Assembly: GCF_040932005.1 (NCBI RefSeq)
Contig: NZ_CP162414.1
Location: 3,189,501-3,253,500, forward strand
DNA from: Aestuariibius sp. HNIBRBA575
GTDB lineage: Bacteria; Pseudomonadota; Alphaproteobacteria; Rhodobacterales; Rhodobacteraceae
Length of the DNA: 64,000 nt
Reading direction: 5' to 3'
A program made the position numbers and the translations under genes. Positions 26,938 through 36,294 of this stretch are shown one piece after another (within the stretch, counting starts at the first letter, position 1; each line of letters begins with the position of its first letter). The notes beneath the pieces are model-generated. The model saw nothing but the letters and a program-made list of their open reading frames with translations. It was not told the origin of the DNA and did not search any database.

Positions 26938-27657
26938 TTATTCAAAGCAATCTGCGCGCCCATCCGCCCGAATTGTCGCCGCCCCGTCGATGATTCCTGC
27001 CGCACGATTGCGGACAAAGCTGCTGGGGTTTGAGGCAGATCGCGATTTTGGCGCAGGCAGGATCGCCGCCAAACGGGCAGCCTGAACCGAAGAAAGATCC
27101 GCCGCATCCACGCCAAAATAATGTTGTGATGCGGCTTGAACGCCAAACACGCCTTCGTCAAATTCCGCGATGTTCAGATAGACCTCTAGTATCCGCTGCT
27201 TTGACCAAAGCAATTCCACAACCGGGGTGATCATCGCCTCAAGCGCTTTGCGCGTGTAGGTGCGGCCATGCCAGAGAAAGACGTTTTTGACGGTTTGCTG
27301 GCTGATCGTTGATCCGCCCCGATCCCCGCCCGATTCGATGGCGGACTGGATCGCTGAAACGTCCAGCCCCCAATGTTCGCAAAAATCGGCATCCTCTGCG
27401 GCGACCGCAGCGCGCGCCATGACCGGCGCGATTTGTTCCATCGGCACCCAGTCCCGATCCACGCCACCCAAACGGCTGCCTTCGGACACGATGTAATAGG
27501 TGGTTGGCGGGTTCACGACGCTAAACAGCGCCACAATCAACAGGACAAACAAGACAATCCCCCCCCCGATGCGCAACGTCCAACGCCGCAACCAACGCAG
27601 AGGTTGGAAACGTTTGGCCTTTGGCTCGGTGGTTTTTTTACTGCTCTTCTTTGCCAT
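26938..27657 (-). CDS. mtgA: Monofunctional biosynthetic peptidoglycan transglycosylase
   Basis: Glycosyltransferase family 51 enzyme of 239 residues (E. coli MtgA is 242), polymerising lipid II to glycan strands. An N-terminal basic stretch and one membrane helix (IGGGIVLFVLLIVALFSVV) precede the catalytic domain with AAEDADFCEHWGLD (first catalytic Glu), RGGSTISQQTVKNVFLW and RILEVYLNIAEFDEGVFGVQAASQHYFG. No transpeptidase domain follows. The C terminus ends a little unusually, in RADGRADCFE. Confidence 0.94.
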   Translation of the reverse strand: MAKKSSKKTTEPKAKRFQPLRWLRRWTLRIGGGIVLFVLLIVALFSVVNPPTTYYIVSEGSRLGGVDRDWVPMEQIAPVMARAAVAAEDADFCEHWGLDVSAIQSAIESGGDRGGSTISQQTVKNVFLWHGRTYTRKALEAMITPVVELLWSKQRILEVYLNIAEFDEGVFGVQAASQHYFGVDAADLSSVQAARLAAILPAPKSRSASNPSSFVRNRAAGIIDGAATIRADGRADCFE

Positions 27658-27771
27658 GTGGCCAACATAAGTCTTTCCTGACGACGAGTGTAGTCAAATA
27701 CGATCCACGGCGTTGCTAGGATGTGAATTGGTCACGAATTGGGAGTTGTGAAGAAAAATTGAGACAAATTG

Positions 27772-27787
27772 GGGCGAAATTTCGCCC
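27772..27787. other. Perfect 16-base palindrome downstream of the Hint gene
   Basis: GGGCGAAATTTCGCCC lies 30 bases after the Hint-protein stop and 114 bases before mtgA, in an AT-rich gap. It can form a six-base-pair hairpin with loop AATT, but no T run follows it directly on the minus strand, so either a weak terminator or a protein-binding site is possible. Confidence 0.4.
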
Positions 27788-27817
27788 GTTGTTTTCGACC
27801 CCGTGGGGCAAATGGCG

Positions 27818-28324
27818 TTAGCGCACTTCGATCTGGAACAATTTGGCGTTTTGTTGGGACATGTTGACCTGTGGATCAGTGCATTCAACCTGCAGCCCCG
27901 AAAAGGTCAGCAATTGCGGATTTTGGCAGGACACGTGATGCCACTGCATTTTGCGTTTCTCTTCGCGTACAATCGAGCTGCCATTGACCAATTCGTCGAT
28001 CGGCAAAATTGCGGATTCACGATCACGATGCAGCTGCGCCTTCCAGCCGACAACACGCACCCGGGTTCCGGGGCTTAGGGTTAGCATCCCTTTGTTGCCC
28101 AACGCGCCAGGCAAAACCAAAATTGGGGCGTGATAGCCGACCCCGCGGGTTTGCACCGAAATCACGCTTTCAATCCGTCGATGCCCCCCATCGCCAACAA
28201 TCACCAGATCACCACAGCTCAGATCTTCGACTTGTCGGTACCCTTCTGGGGTGAGCAATTGCGCACCCGAGCCAAAACACCCCGCAGGTGGTGTCGGACC
28301 ATTTTGTCGAAAAGCGTGGAACAT
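27818..28324 (-). CDS. Hint-domain protein
   Basis: Protein of 168 residues dominated by a Hint (hedgehog/intein) domain of the Rhodobacteraceae type. It has the start GCFGSGAQLLTPEGYRQVEDLSCGDLV with the N-terminal Cys-Phe, the middle GNKGMLTLSPGTRVRVVGWKAQL (normally SPxHRxL), and SSIVREEKRKMQWHHVSCQNPQLLTFSGLQVE near the C terminus. Such domains are usually joined to secreted calcium-binding proteins; here the domain stands alone. The histidine of the SPxHR box is replaced by Thr (SPGTRV), so self-processing is doubtful. The start could also be a GTG at 28333. Confidence 0.75.
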   Translation of the reverse strand: MFHAFRQNGPTPPAGCFGSGAQLLTPEGYRQVEDLSCGDLVIVGDGGHRRIESVISVQTRGVGYHAPILVLPGALGNKGMLTLSPGTRVRVVGWKAQLHRDRESAILPIDELVNGSSIVREEKRKMQWHHVSCQNPQLLTFSGLQVECTDPQVNMSQQNAKLFQIEVR

Positions 28325-28450
28325 GAACGTCACCGGATGCTGAAATCAAAGCTCACGAAACGTTCTGTATGTGAAACCTGTGGACCGGCCCACCTTCTGA
28401 AGACCCACGGATAGGTTCACTATGGGGCAAACACCCTAAATCTTCCTGAA

Positions 28451-28480
28451 CGAAAAAGGCGGCACCAAATGGCACCGCCT
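28451..28480 (-). terminator. Terminator of gltB
   Basis: On the minus strand AGGCGGTGCCA / TGGTGCCGCCT pair over 11 bases (two G-U pairs) with a short loop and then a run of T. It starts 22 bases after the gltB stop. Confidence 0.88.
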
Positions 28481-28501
28481 GTTTCTGAATTTTTGATTGG
28501 C

Positions 28502-31500
28502 TTACTCAGCCGGGATCGCCTGATCTTCGATGCCCAGTGGCGCGGGCAATTTGTCCAGCATTTCGGTTGAACAAATCTGCACGAAATTGGATTTTTCCAG
28601 TTCCCAATGCTGCAGAATATCTGCAGCGCGACGGCTTCCGGTTTCTTCCAGATGACGTTCGATCAGACCTTTTAGCTGGTCTTCCCAATGGCTGACGGTC
28701 ACGGCGCATGTCACCAGTGTTTCCATGTTCAACAGCGGGCCAGACACCTGATCGGGATCATAGAGATAGGCCATGCCGCCGGTCATCCCAGCCCCAAAGT
28801 TCGCCCCGATCGAGCCAAGGATCACAGCAACGCCGCCGGTCATGTATTCACACCCGTTTGATCCGCAGCCTTCGATCACGACCTTAGCGCCCGAGTTACG
28901 CACGCCAAACCGTTCGCCGGCGCGACCCGCCGCAAACAGATAGCCATCCGTGGCCCCGTATAGCACGGTGTTGCCGATGATCGTGTTGTTGGCCGCAACC
29001 AGCGGGCTGGCCATGGGTGGACGCACAACAATGGTACCGCCTGACAGGCCTTTGCCGACATAATCGTTGGCATCGCCCGACACTTCGAGTTTCAGCCCCG
29101 GCGCGGCAAACGCACCCAAGGACTGCCCCGCCGACCCTTTGAGTTTGACGGTCAGGTGATCCTCTTGCAGCGTGTTGCGCATGCCAAAGTTTTTCACGAT
29201 ATGCGACGACGTGCGTGTGCCGATGGTCCGCAGCGTGTTTTGCACCGCATATTCCAGCTGCATCTTTTCCCCATCTTCTAGGAAACGCGCCGCATCTTTG
29301 ACGATCTCCGCATCCAGCGTGTCTGGCACGGCGTTGCGGGGTTTATTGCGATCATAGGTGATGTGCTGCGCGCCATCGACGGTGATCAACAGCGGGTTCA
29401 GATCCAGATCATCCAGATGCGCCGATCCACGTGACACTTGGGTCAACAAATCGGCCCGCCCAATCACGTCATCCAATGACCGCGCGCCGATTTCCGACAG
29501 GATTTCACGCACTTCGGTGGCATAGAATGTGATCAGATTGACGACCTTATCCGCTGAGCCGGTGAATTTATCACGCAGCGCCTGATCCTGCGTACAAACC
29601 CCCACAGGGCATGTGTTGGACTGACATTGACGGACCATGATACAGCCCATCGCGATCAACGCAGCGGTGCCGATACCGTATTCTTCGGCGCCCAGCATCG
29701 CGGCCATGACAATGTCACGCCCGGTGCGCAGGCCACCATCGGTCCGCAGGGTCACACGTTCGCGCAGGTTGTTCATCGCCAACACTTGGTGCGCTTCGGT
29801 CAGGCCCATTTCCCATGGCAGACCCGCATATTTGATCGACGTCGCAGGCGACGCGCCTGTGCCGCCATTGTGACCAGAAATCAGGATCACGTCGGCCTTG
29901 GCCTTGGCCACACCTGCGGCGATTGTGCCCACACCAGACGACGCCACCAGTTTAACAGTCACTTTGCAACGCGGGTTGATCTGTTTCAGATCATAGATCA
30001 GCTGGGCCAGATCCTCGATCGAATAGATGTCGTGATGCGGCGGTGGTGAAATCAGCGTCACGCCTTTGGTCGAATGACGCAAGCGCGCAATCAGGTCGGT
30101 GACCTTCATGCCGGGCAGCTGGCCGCCCTCGCCGGGTTTCGCCCCCTGCGCAACCTTAATTTCCAGCTCTTCGCATTGGTTCAGGTATTCGGCTGTGACA
30201 CCGAACCGACCAGACGCCACCTGTTTGATTTTCGCAGATGGGTTGTCGCCATTGGGTTCTGGGTGGAAATGTGCGGGATCTTCGCCGCCCTCACCACTGT
30301 CCGATTTGGCGCCAATCCGGTTCATCGCCACGTTCAGGGTTTTATGCGCCTCAGGGCTAAGCGCGCCCAGCGACATGCCCGGTGTCACAAACCGTTTGCG
30401 GATCGATGTGATGCTTTCGACCTCTTCGATTGGCACCGCGTCGCCCAAGGGTTTGATCGCCAGCAAATCCCGCAAATGGATCGGCGGATTGGCCTGCATC
30501 GACGATGAATACTGTTTCCACAGCTCATAGCTGCTGCGGTTACAGGCCGCCTGCAACATGTGCATGGTCTGCGCTTCCCAAGCGTGTTTTTCACCGGACC
30601 GGCGGGATTTATAGAACCCACCGATTGGCAAAACATCCTGACCGCCAAGGAACCCTTTGGCGTGTACACCTTCGGCTTTGCGTTGGATACCGCTGACACC
30701 GATGCCGGAAATCCGCGACGTCATACCGGGGAAAAATTCGGCACACATGGCGCGGCTTAGTCCGACGGCTTCGAAATTCAGACCACCACGATAGGAGGAC
30801 AGAACCGAAATCCCCATCTTGGCCATGATTTTCAACAGACCCTGATCGATGGCTGACCGATAGCGTTTAATGGCTTCGTTCAGATCGCAATCCAGCAGGT
30901 TGCGTTCGATCCGATCTGCCAGTGAATCTTCGGCCAGATAGGCGTTTACGACGGTCGCACCACAGCCGATCAGAACCGCAAAGTAATGCGGATCAACACA
31001 TTCGGCGGATCGCACATTCAGACTGCTAAAGGTGCGCAAACCTTTTTCTGTGAGCCATGAATGCACAGCAGACGTGGCTAAAATCATCGGCATCGCAACT
31101 TTGTCAGCGCCCTGGTGTTGGTCGGTCAGAACCAGATGCCCCGCACCGGACCGCACTGCATCCTCGGCCTCTGAGCGCACACGATCCAACGCGGCGCGCA
31201 GGGCCGTATCACCGCCGCCCGCCGGGAAGGTACAGTCGATTTCAACCAAAGAAGAGTTGAAGTTTTCGGTCAACGCTTCCCACTGGGCATTGCCAACAAA
31301 GGGACTGTCCAGCACGATAATTGTGGTTTGCGCGCTGCTTTCGTCCAGCACGTTTTTCAGGTTCCCGAACCGTGTTTTCAGGCTCATCACCCGGTATTCA
31401 CGCAGGCTGTCAATCGGTGGGTTTGTCACCTGAGAGAAATTCTGACGGAAGAAATGGCTGAGCGGGCGATACATTTTCGACAGAACCGCCGACGGTGTGT

Positions 31501-33040
31501 CATCCCCCATCGAGGCCAGGCTTTCTTTGCCATCCTCGGCCATGGGCGCCAAAATTTGTTCCAGTTCTTCGATGGAATACCCTGCCGCAATCTGACGTTT
31601 GCGCAATTCCGCACCGGCAAAGATCGGCTTTTCGTCGACATTCGCCAGCGTTTCTTCGAGGTCAACAATTTTACCAACCCATTCGCCAAATGGCTGGGCG
31701 GCTGACAGTTTGTCTTTGATTTCTGTGTCGTGGAACAGCGTGCCTTCTTTCATGTCGACGGCCAGCAATTGACCGGGGCCAAGCGCGCCTTTTTCGACGA
31801 TCGTCGCTTCGTCAACAGGAACCATACCTGCCTCAGATCCCGCGATCAGCAGGTTGTCACCCGTTACGACATAACGCATGGGCCGCAAACCGTTGCGGTC
31901 CAGACCGGCGCATACCCAGCGGCCATCTGTCATCGCCAGCGCGGCCGGACCATCCCATGGCTCCATCACAGAGTTGCAGTAGGAATACATGTCACGCCAC
32001 GCATCGGGCAGTTCGGTGGCTTGCTTGGACCAGCTTTCTGGGACCAACATGGTTTTGGCCATCGGCGCGGACCGACCGGCGCGCACCAACACTTCGAACA
32101 CCGCGTCCAGAGCCGCCGAATCCGATGATCCGCCTGCGACGATGGGTTTGATGTCTTCGGCATGATCCCCAAATGACGCTGACGCCATGCGGATTTCATG
32201 GGATTTCATCCAGTTCAGGTTGCCCTTGAGCGTGTTGATTTCGCCGTTATGGGCCAACATGCGGAACGGCTGGGCCAACCACCATTGTGGGAATGTGTTG
32301 GTGGAGTACCGCTGGTGATAAATCGCAAAGGTCGATTTGAACCGCTCATCCAGCAGATCGGGATAAAAATCGGCCACTTGTTCAGCCAGCATCATCCCTT
32401 TGTAGATGATCGACCGGCAACTGAGCGACGCCAGATACAGATCGTTAATATGCGCGGCGGCCGCGGCTTTTTCGATGCGACGGCGAATGACATACAGCTC
32501 GCGCTCAAATGTTTCTTCGTCCACACCTTTGGAATTCGAAATCAGGATTTGTTCGATTTCCGGGCGGGTCGCGTTGGCCTTATCCCCCAAACAGGCCACA
32601 TTGACCGGCACATGGCGCCAGCCATAAATATAGTAGCCCATCCGCAGAACTTCGGTTTCGACGATGGTCCGGCAGGTTTCCTGAGCCCCAAAATCAGTGC
32701 GCGGCAGGAACACCTGACCAACGGCAATCAGCTGATCCATTTTGGGTTCGTGACCCGTGCGGCGGATTTGATCATAGAAAAAATCCACCGGAATTTCGAG
32801 GTGGATGCCCGCGCCGTCACCGGTTTTACCATCCGCATCCACAGCCCCACGGTGCCAGATCGCCTTCAATGCGGCGATGCCGTTTTCCACAACTTTGCGT
32901 GACTGTTCGCCGTCGATGGACACAACCAGCCCAACGCCGCAATTGGCTTTTTCTTCCTCTTGGGAATACAGCCCATTTTCGGCCAGCCATTTACGCTTTT
33001 CGGTCTCGGCTTTGGCCCATTTAGCGTCAAATTTGGTCAT
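28502..33040 (-). CDS. gltB: Glutamate synthase (NADPH) large subunit
   Basis: GltB of 1512 residues (E. coli about 1510): class II glutamine amidotransferase at the N terminus, central domain, FMN-binding synthase domain and C-terminal GXGXG beta-helix. A 33-residue propeptide is expected to be removed to expose Cys34 (ANCGVGLV). The 3Fe-4S cysteines are visible in CIMVRQCQSNTCPVGVC, and the FMN domain in VASSGVGTIAAGVAKAKADVILISGHNGGTGASP. It makes two glutamates from glutamine and 2-oxoglutarate with GltD. It lies downstream of gltD on the same strand but is separated from it by two secreted-protein genes. A terminator follows. Confidence 0.98.
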   Translation of the reverse strand: MTKFDAKWAKAETEKRKWLAENGLYSQEEEKANCGVGLVVSIDGEQSRKVVENGIAALKAIWHRGAVDADGKTGDGAGIHLEIPVDFFYDQIRRTGHEPKMDQLIAVGQVFLPRTDFGAQETCRTIVETEVLRMGYYIYGWRHVPVNVACLGDKANATRPEIEQILISNSKGVDEETFERELYVIRRRIEKAAAAAHINDLYLASLSCRSIIYKGMMLAEQVADFYPDLLDERFKSTFAIYHQRYSTNTFPQWWLAQPFRMLAHNGEINTLKGNLNWMKSHEIRMASASFGDHAEDIKPIVAGGSSDSAALDAVFEVLVRAGRSAPMAKTMLVPESWSKQATELPDAWRDMYSYCNSVMEPWDGPAALAMTDGRWVCAGLDRNGLRPMRYVVTGDNLLIAGSEAGMVPVDEATIVEKGALGPGQLLAVDMKEGTLFHDTEIKDKLSAAQPFGEWVGKIVDLEETLANVDEKPIFAGAELRKRQIAAGYSIEELEQILAPMAEDGKESLASMGDDTPSAVLSKMYRPLSHFFRQNFSQVTNPPIDSLREYRVMSLKTRFGNLKNVLDESSAQTTIIVLDSPFVGNAQWEALTENFNSSLVEIDCTFPAGGGDTALRAALDRVRSEAEDAVRSGAGHLVLTDQHQGADKVAMPMILATSAVHSWLTEKGLRTFSSLNVRSAECVDPHYFAVLIGCGATVVNAYLAEDSLADRIERNLLDCDLNEAIKRYRSAIDQGLLKIMAKMGISVLSSYRGGLNFEAVGLSRAMCAEFFPGMTSRISGIGVSGIQRKAEGVHAKGFLGGQDVLPIGGFYKSRRSGEKHAWEAQTMHMLQAACNRSSYELWKQYSSSMQANPPIHLRDLLAIKPLGDAVPIEEVESITSIRKRFVTPGMSLGALSPEAHKTLNVAMNRIGAKSDSGEGGEDPAHFHPEPNGDNPSAKIKQVASGRFGVTAEYLNQCEELEIKVAQGAKPGEGGQLPGMKVTDLIARLRHSTKGVTLISPPPHHDIYSIEDLAQLIYDLKQINPRCKVTVKLVASSGVGTIAAGVAKAKADVILISGHNGGTGASPATSIKYAGLPWEMGLTEAHQVLAMNNLRERVTLRTDGGLRTGRDIVMAAMLGAEEYGIGTAALIAMGCIMVRQCQSNTCPVGVCTQDQALRDKFTGSADKVVNLITFYATEVREILSEIGARSLDDVIGRADLLTQVSRGSAHLDDLDLNPLLITVDGAQHITYDRNKPRNAVPDTLDAEIVKDAARFLEDGEKMQLEYAVQNTLRTIGTRTSSHIVKNFGMRNTLQEDHLTVKLKGSAGQSLGAFAAPGLKLEVSGDANDYVGKGLSGGTIVVRPPMASPLVAANNTIIGNTVLYGATDGYLFAAGRAGERFGVRNSGAKVVIEGCGSNGCEYMTGGVAVILGSIGANFGAGMTGGMAYLYDPDQVSGPLLNMETLVTCAVTVSHWEDQLKGLIERHLEETGSRRAADILQHWELEKSNFVQICSTEMLDKLPAPLGIEDQAIPAE

Positions 33041-33137
33041 GTTGGCTCTCCTTCTTGTGGCGTGACGACCATCTTTTCGTCTCGGCCTCGGTCATTAGCT
33101 TTTGGTATCTGGCGTGTGTGCGTTTTGGCAGGCGACG

Positions 33138-33866
33138 TCAGTTTTGGGTCACATCCCGCGGGGTTATTAGGGCGGGAAACGACGTGTCCTGCACGCCGCA
33201 ATCATAGATCGGGTTCTGGCTGAAAAAGCCGGGTTCACCCGGAAAAATAAACGATACCGGCGTGTTGTCAGATTCAGGAAGCGCATCCCCATCGGAGGTA
33301 AAGCTCTTGGAAATGCCGGGCAGGAATAGACGCCATTGCGGCGCGACATAGTTCACGCCTTCGTTGCGAAACCGTCCGTCCGGTGTGTCGCTTTCGCTGG
33401 TATAGGTCATCAACAGCAACTCTTGGCCGTCGATTACCACCGTTTCACCTGTCAGCACATCCGCGCCGCGCCACCGCGTTACAGCCCCATCGGGGGAAAT
33501 GGTGGTGAAATCATAGGTATCGATGCCCGTTTCCAGCAATTCATCCAGCGATGCGGGATCGGGTGGATCGGCCTGCAATTCGGTGATTTGACCGCTGAAC
33601 AGGCTCAGGCTTTGCAGCCATTGTGTGTCACCATCAATCAAGCTGCCGAAAACCGGACCGTTTTCCATGAAATCGACACGCCATTGATGGCCCGTAGGGT
33701 CGGCTTCGCAGGTGTAGTGATTGGAAACCACGCAGCCGCGTTGTTGGATGGTCAGATATCCGGCGCAGCCTTCGGGCAGCTGATAGGTCTGCGCAGACAC
33801 AGACGCTACGGACATGGTGCCGGCCCAAAGCGCCGAAATAGCCGCTGTTTTCACGCAAAAATTCAT
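33138..33866 (-). CDS. Secreted protein of unknown function, paralogue 2 in the gltD-gltB gap
   Basis: Protein of 242 residues with a signal peptide (start at 33866, cleavage expected after SVSA). It shares with its neighbour the order QLPEGCAGYLTIQQRGC, SNHYTCEADPTGHQWRV, TGIDTYDF, LTGETVVIDG, APQWRLFLPGISKSF, TPVSFIFPGEPGFFSQNPIYDCGV. Four or more conserved cysteines suggest disulfides. The ATG overlaps the stop of the neighbour (ATGA), so they are coupled. I do not recognise a named family. Its tail of about 15 residues after the last conserved cysteine is not shared. Confidence 0.75.
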   Translation of the reverse strand: MNFCVKTAAISALWAGTMSVASVSAQTYQLPEGCAGYLTIQQRGCVVSNHYTCEADPTGHQWRVDFMENGPVFGSLIDGDTQWLQSLSLFSGQITELQADPPDPASLDELLETGIDTYDFTTISPDGAVTRWRGADVLTGETVVIDGQELLLMTYTSESDTPDGRFRNEGVNYVAPQWRLFLPGISKSFTSDGDALPESDNTPVSFIFPGEPGFFSQNPIYDCGVQDTSFPALITPRDVTQN

Positions 33867-34540
33867 TGTGAAATCTCCAACTTGGACATCATGACACCGC
33901 AATCATATTTTGGGTTCGACGACAAAAACCCCGGTTCGCCCGGAAAGATGAATTCAACCGGTGTTTCATCAGTTTCCCAGCTGTCTGCGCCCACGCTGGT
34001 GCGGCCAATTCCGGACAGGAACATCCGCCATTGCGGCGAAATGAATTCACGGCCCACCGAATGCCAAAGCTCGTTTCCGGATTGGTCATAGGCACGAATA
34101 TCGTAGGTGGTTTCAAACAGTTGAATCCCGTCGATTTCCACTGTTTGACCGGTCAAAGTATCGCGCCCAACATACCGTGTTGTGCCGATTTCAGCGCTGT
34201 GTGTGCGAAAATCATAGGTATCGATTTCCGTGTCCATCAGTTCGGTCATATTCGCCGGATCAACCGGGCTTTGCTCCAGCTCTTCGACGTGATCTGTGCC
34301 GATGTGATAGCTTTCGATCCACTGGGTTTCGGCGTCAATTGCACCGGCGTAAAACAGCCCCTCTTCGCCCATGGACACACGACGCTGCAAACCGGCAGGG
34401 TCGTTTTCACAGGTAAAATGGTGGCTGACATAGCACCCTTTGCCCTGCACCGTCAGATAGGCTTCGCAACCGGCGGGCAGATGAAACGTTTGGGCAAATG
34501 CAGGGCTGGCCAACAATAGAAACGGCAAAACGCGGATCAT
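33863..34540 (-). CDS. Secreted protein of unknown function, paralogue 1 in the gltD-gltB gap
   Basis: Protein of 225 residues with a Sec signal peptide (MIRVLPFLLLASPAFA) and a cysteine-rich body: HLPAGCEAYLTVQGKGC, SHHFTCENDPAGLQRRV, TEIDTYDFRTHS, LTGQTVEIDG, SPQWRMFLSGIGRTS and FIFPGEPGFLSSNPKYDCGV. All these blocks recur in the next gene, so the two are tandem duplicates. It follows gltD by 105 bases. The function is unknown; co-expression with glutamate synthase is inferred only from strand and spacing. Confidence 0.75.
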   Translation of the reverse strand: MIRVLPFLLLASPAFAQTFHLPAGCEAYLTVQGKGCYVSHHFTCENDPAGLQRRVSMGEEGLFYAGAIDAETQWIESYHIGTDHVEELEQSPVDPANMTELMDTEIDTYDFRTHSAEIGTTRYVGRDTLTGQTVEIDGIQLFETTYDIRAYDQSGNELWHSVGREFISPQWRMFLSGIGRTSVGADSWETDETPVEFIFPGEPGFLSSNPKYDCGVMMSKLEISQ

Positions 34541-34645
34541 AAAAGTCACTCCGAAATCATTGAAAACAGCAAAGACGCTGTCATGGGATCGTATCATCGC
34601 TGTTCTCCTTTCTTGGTGTGAATTTTTGTTAACGTTCTGTGTGGG

Positions 34646-36079
34646 TTATTGCGCCGCAACGCTGGCAGATGCCGACAAGTGGTCCAAAATCGCCTCGGCG
34701 CTGTCGCGTCCATCACGGATCGCCCAAACCACCAGGCTGGCACCGCGCACGATATCACCGGCGGCAAACACCCCATCGAGGCTGGTTTGTCCGGTGCCAA
34801 AGTCCGCTTTTACGGTGCCCCACCGGGTGACTTCCAACCCATCAACACCCCAAAGCTGCGGCAGATCCTCAGGCTCAAAGCCCAGCGCCTGCACAACCAG
34901 ATCCGCCTCTTCGACGTAATCGGACCCTTCGATCAATTCCGGCATGCTGCGACCGGACGCATCCGGGGCGCCCAGACGCATTTTCTGAACCATCACGCCA
35001 TTTACCGCATCCCCAGTGAAGCCTTTGGGGGCACTCAACCAAACGAAATCCACGCCTTCTTCTTCGGCGTTTTGCACTTCGCGTTGGGATCCGGGCATGT
35101 TGGCTTTGTCACGACGATAAAGGCATTTCACGCTGTCCGCGCCCTGACGAATGGCTGTGCGCACACAATCCATGGCCGTATCACCGCCGCCAATCACGAC
35201 GACCTTTTTGCCCGTCGCATTCAATTCGCCGCTGTCATATTCCGGCACATCATCGCCAAAGGATTTGCGGTTGGACGCAGTCAAATAATCAATCGCACGG
35301 ACAATGCCAGCGGCCCCGGAACCGGGCGCTTGCAAGTCACGTGTTTTATAAACACCCGTCGCGATCAGAACCGCATTATGTTTGGCGCGAATATCATCAA
35401 AGGACAGATCAACGCCGACATTGCAGTTCAGCACAAATTCAACGCCGGATTTTTCCAGCTGATCCATGCGCCGCATGACCACGTCTTTTTCCAGCTTAAA
35501 GCCGGGGATGCCATAGGTCAGCAAGCCACCGCCACGGTCATAACGGTCATACACCGTGACCTGAACGCCTGCGCGACGCAGGTGATCCGCTGCGGCCAGA
35601 CCACCGGGGCCTGCGCCAATGATGCCGACGCTTTCGCTACGCTCTTGGGTCGGTGAAACGGGCAGAACCCAACCGTTTTCCCAGGCCGTGTCGGTGATAT
35701 ATTTTTCGACCGATCCGATGGTCACGGTGCCATGGCCGGATTGTTCGATCACACAATTGCCTTCGCACAGACGATCTTGCGGACAAATCCGACCACAGAT
35801 TTCTGGAAACGTGTTGGTGGCTTGCGACACTTCATACGCTTCTTGTAGGCGGCCCTCGGCGGTCAGGCGCAGCCAATCGGGAATGTTATTGTGCAACGGA
35901 CAATGGGATTGGCAATACGGCACGCCACATTGGCTGCACCGGCTGGCTTGCTCTTCGGCTTTCGCCGTCGCAAATTCGGCATAAATCTCATTGAAATCTT
36001 CCTTGCGCAGAGTCGCTTCGCGTTTCTCTGGCATATCCCGGTCGACCGAAATAAATTTCAACATCTTCTGCTTTGCCAC
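34646..36079 (-). CDS. gltD: Glutamate synthase (NADPH) small subunit
   Basis: GltD of 477 residues (E. coli 472), the FAD/NADPH subunit that feeds electrons to GltB. The N-terminal 4Fe-4S cysteines are in CSQCGVPYCQSHCPLHNNIPDW and CGRICPQDRLCEGNC; the FAD loop is GIIGAGPGGLAAA and the NADPH loop is VVIGGGDTAMDCVRTA. I placed the start at the GTG of 36079 because GGAGG lies eight bases before it and the product then begins MAKQKMLKF as in relatives. Upstream lies an AT-rich gap of 215 bases, likely holding its promoter and that of uppP. Confidence 0.97.
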   Translation of the reverse strand: MAKQKMLKFISVDRDMPEKREATLRKEDFNEIYAEFATAKAEEQASRCSQCGVPYCQSHCPLHNNIPDWLRLTAEGRLQEAYEVSQATNTFPEICGRICPQDRLCEGNCVIEQSGHGTVTIGSVEKYITDTAWENGWVLPVSPTQERSESVGIIGAGPGGLAAADHLRRAGVQVTVYDRYDRGGGLLTYGIPGFKLEKDVVMRRMDQLEKSGVEFVLNCNVGVDLSFDDIRAKHNAVLIATGVYKTRDLQAPGSGAAGIVRAIDYLTASNRKSFGDDVPEYDSGELNATGKKVVVIGGGDTAMDCVRTAIRQGADSVKCLYRRDKANMPGSQREVQNAEEEGVDFVWLSAPKGFTGDAVNGVMVQKMRLGAPDASGRSMPELIEGSDYVEEADLVVQALGFEPEDLPQLWGVDGLEVTRWGTVKADFGTGQTSLDGVFAAGDIVRGASLVVWAIRDGRDSAEAILDHLSASASVAAQ

Positions 36080-36294
36080 GGCTAAATCCTCCGCAATCTG
36101 ATTGGACGCTCCGTTTAATCTGGTTTTCACCGGATGAAAAGTCAGCATGACTTACCTATATTTCGAAAATATCACTCCGTGAACCTAAATATTCAAAAAA
36201 TGCAGAAAATTTAGGTCCGAATTGCGACCTATCTGAACTCTTTCCCCACGACTCCAATGATTTAGGTTGGGGCCAACGAATCAGCAGGTTTTTT

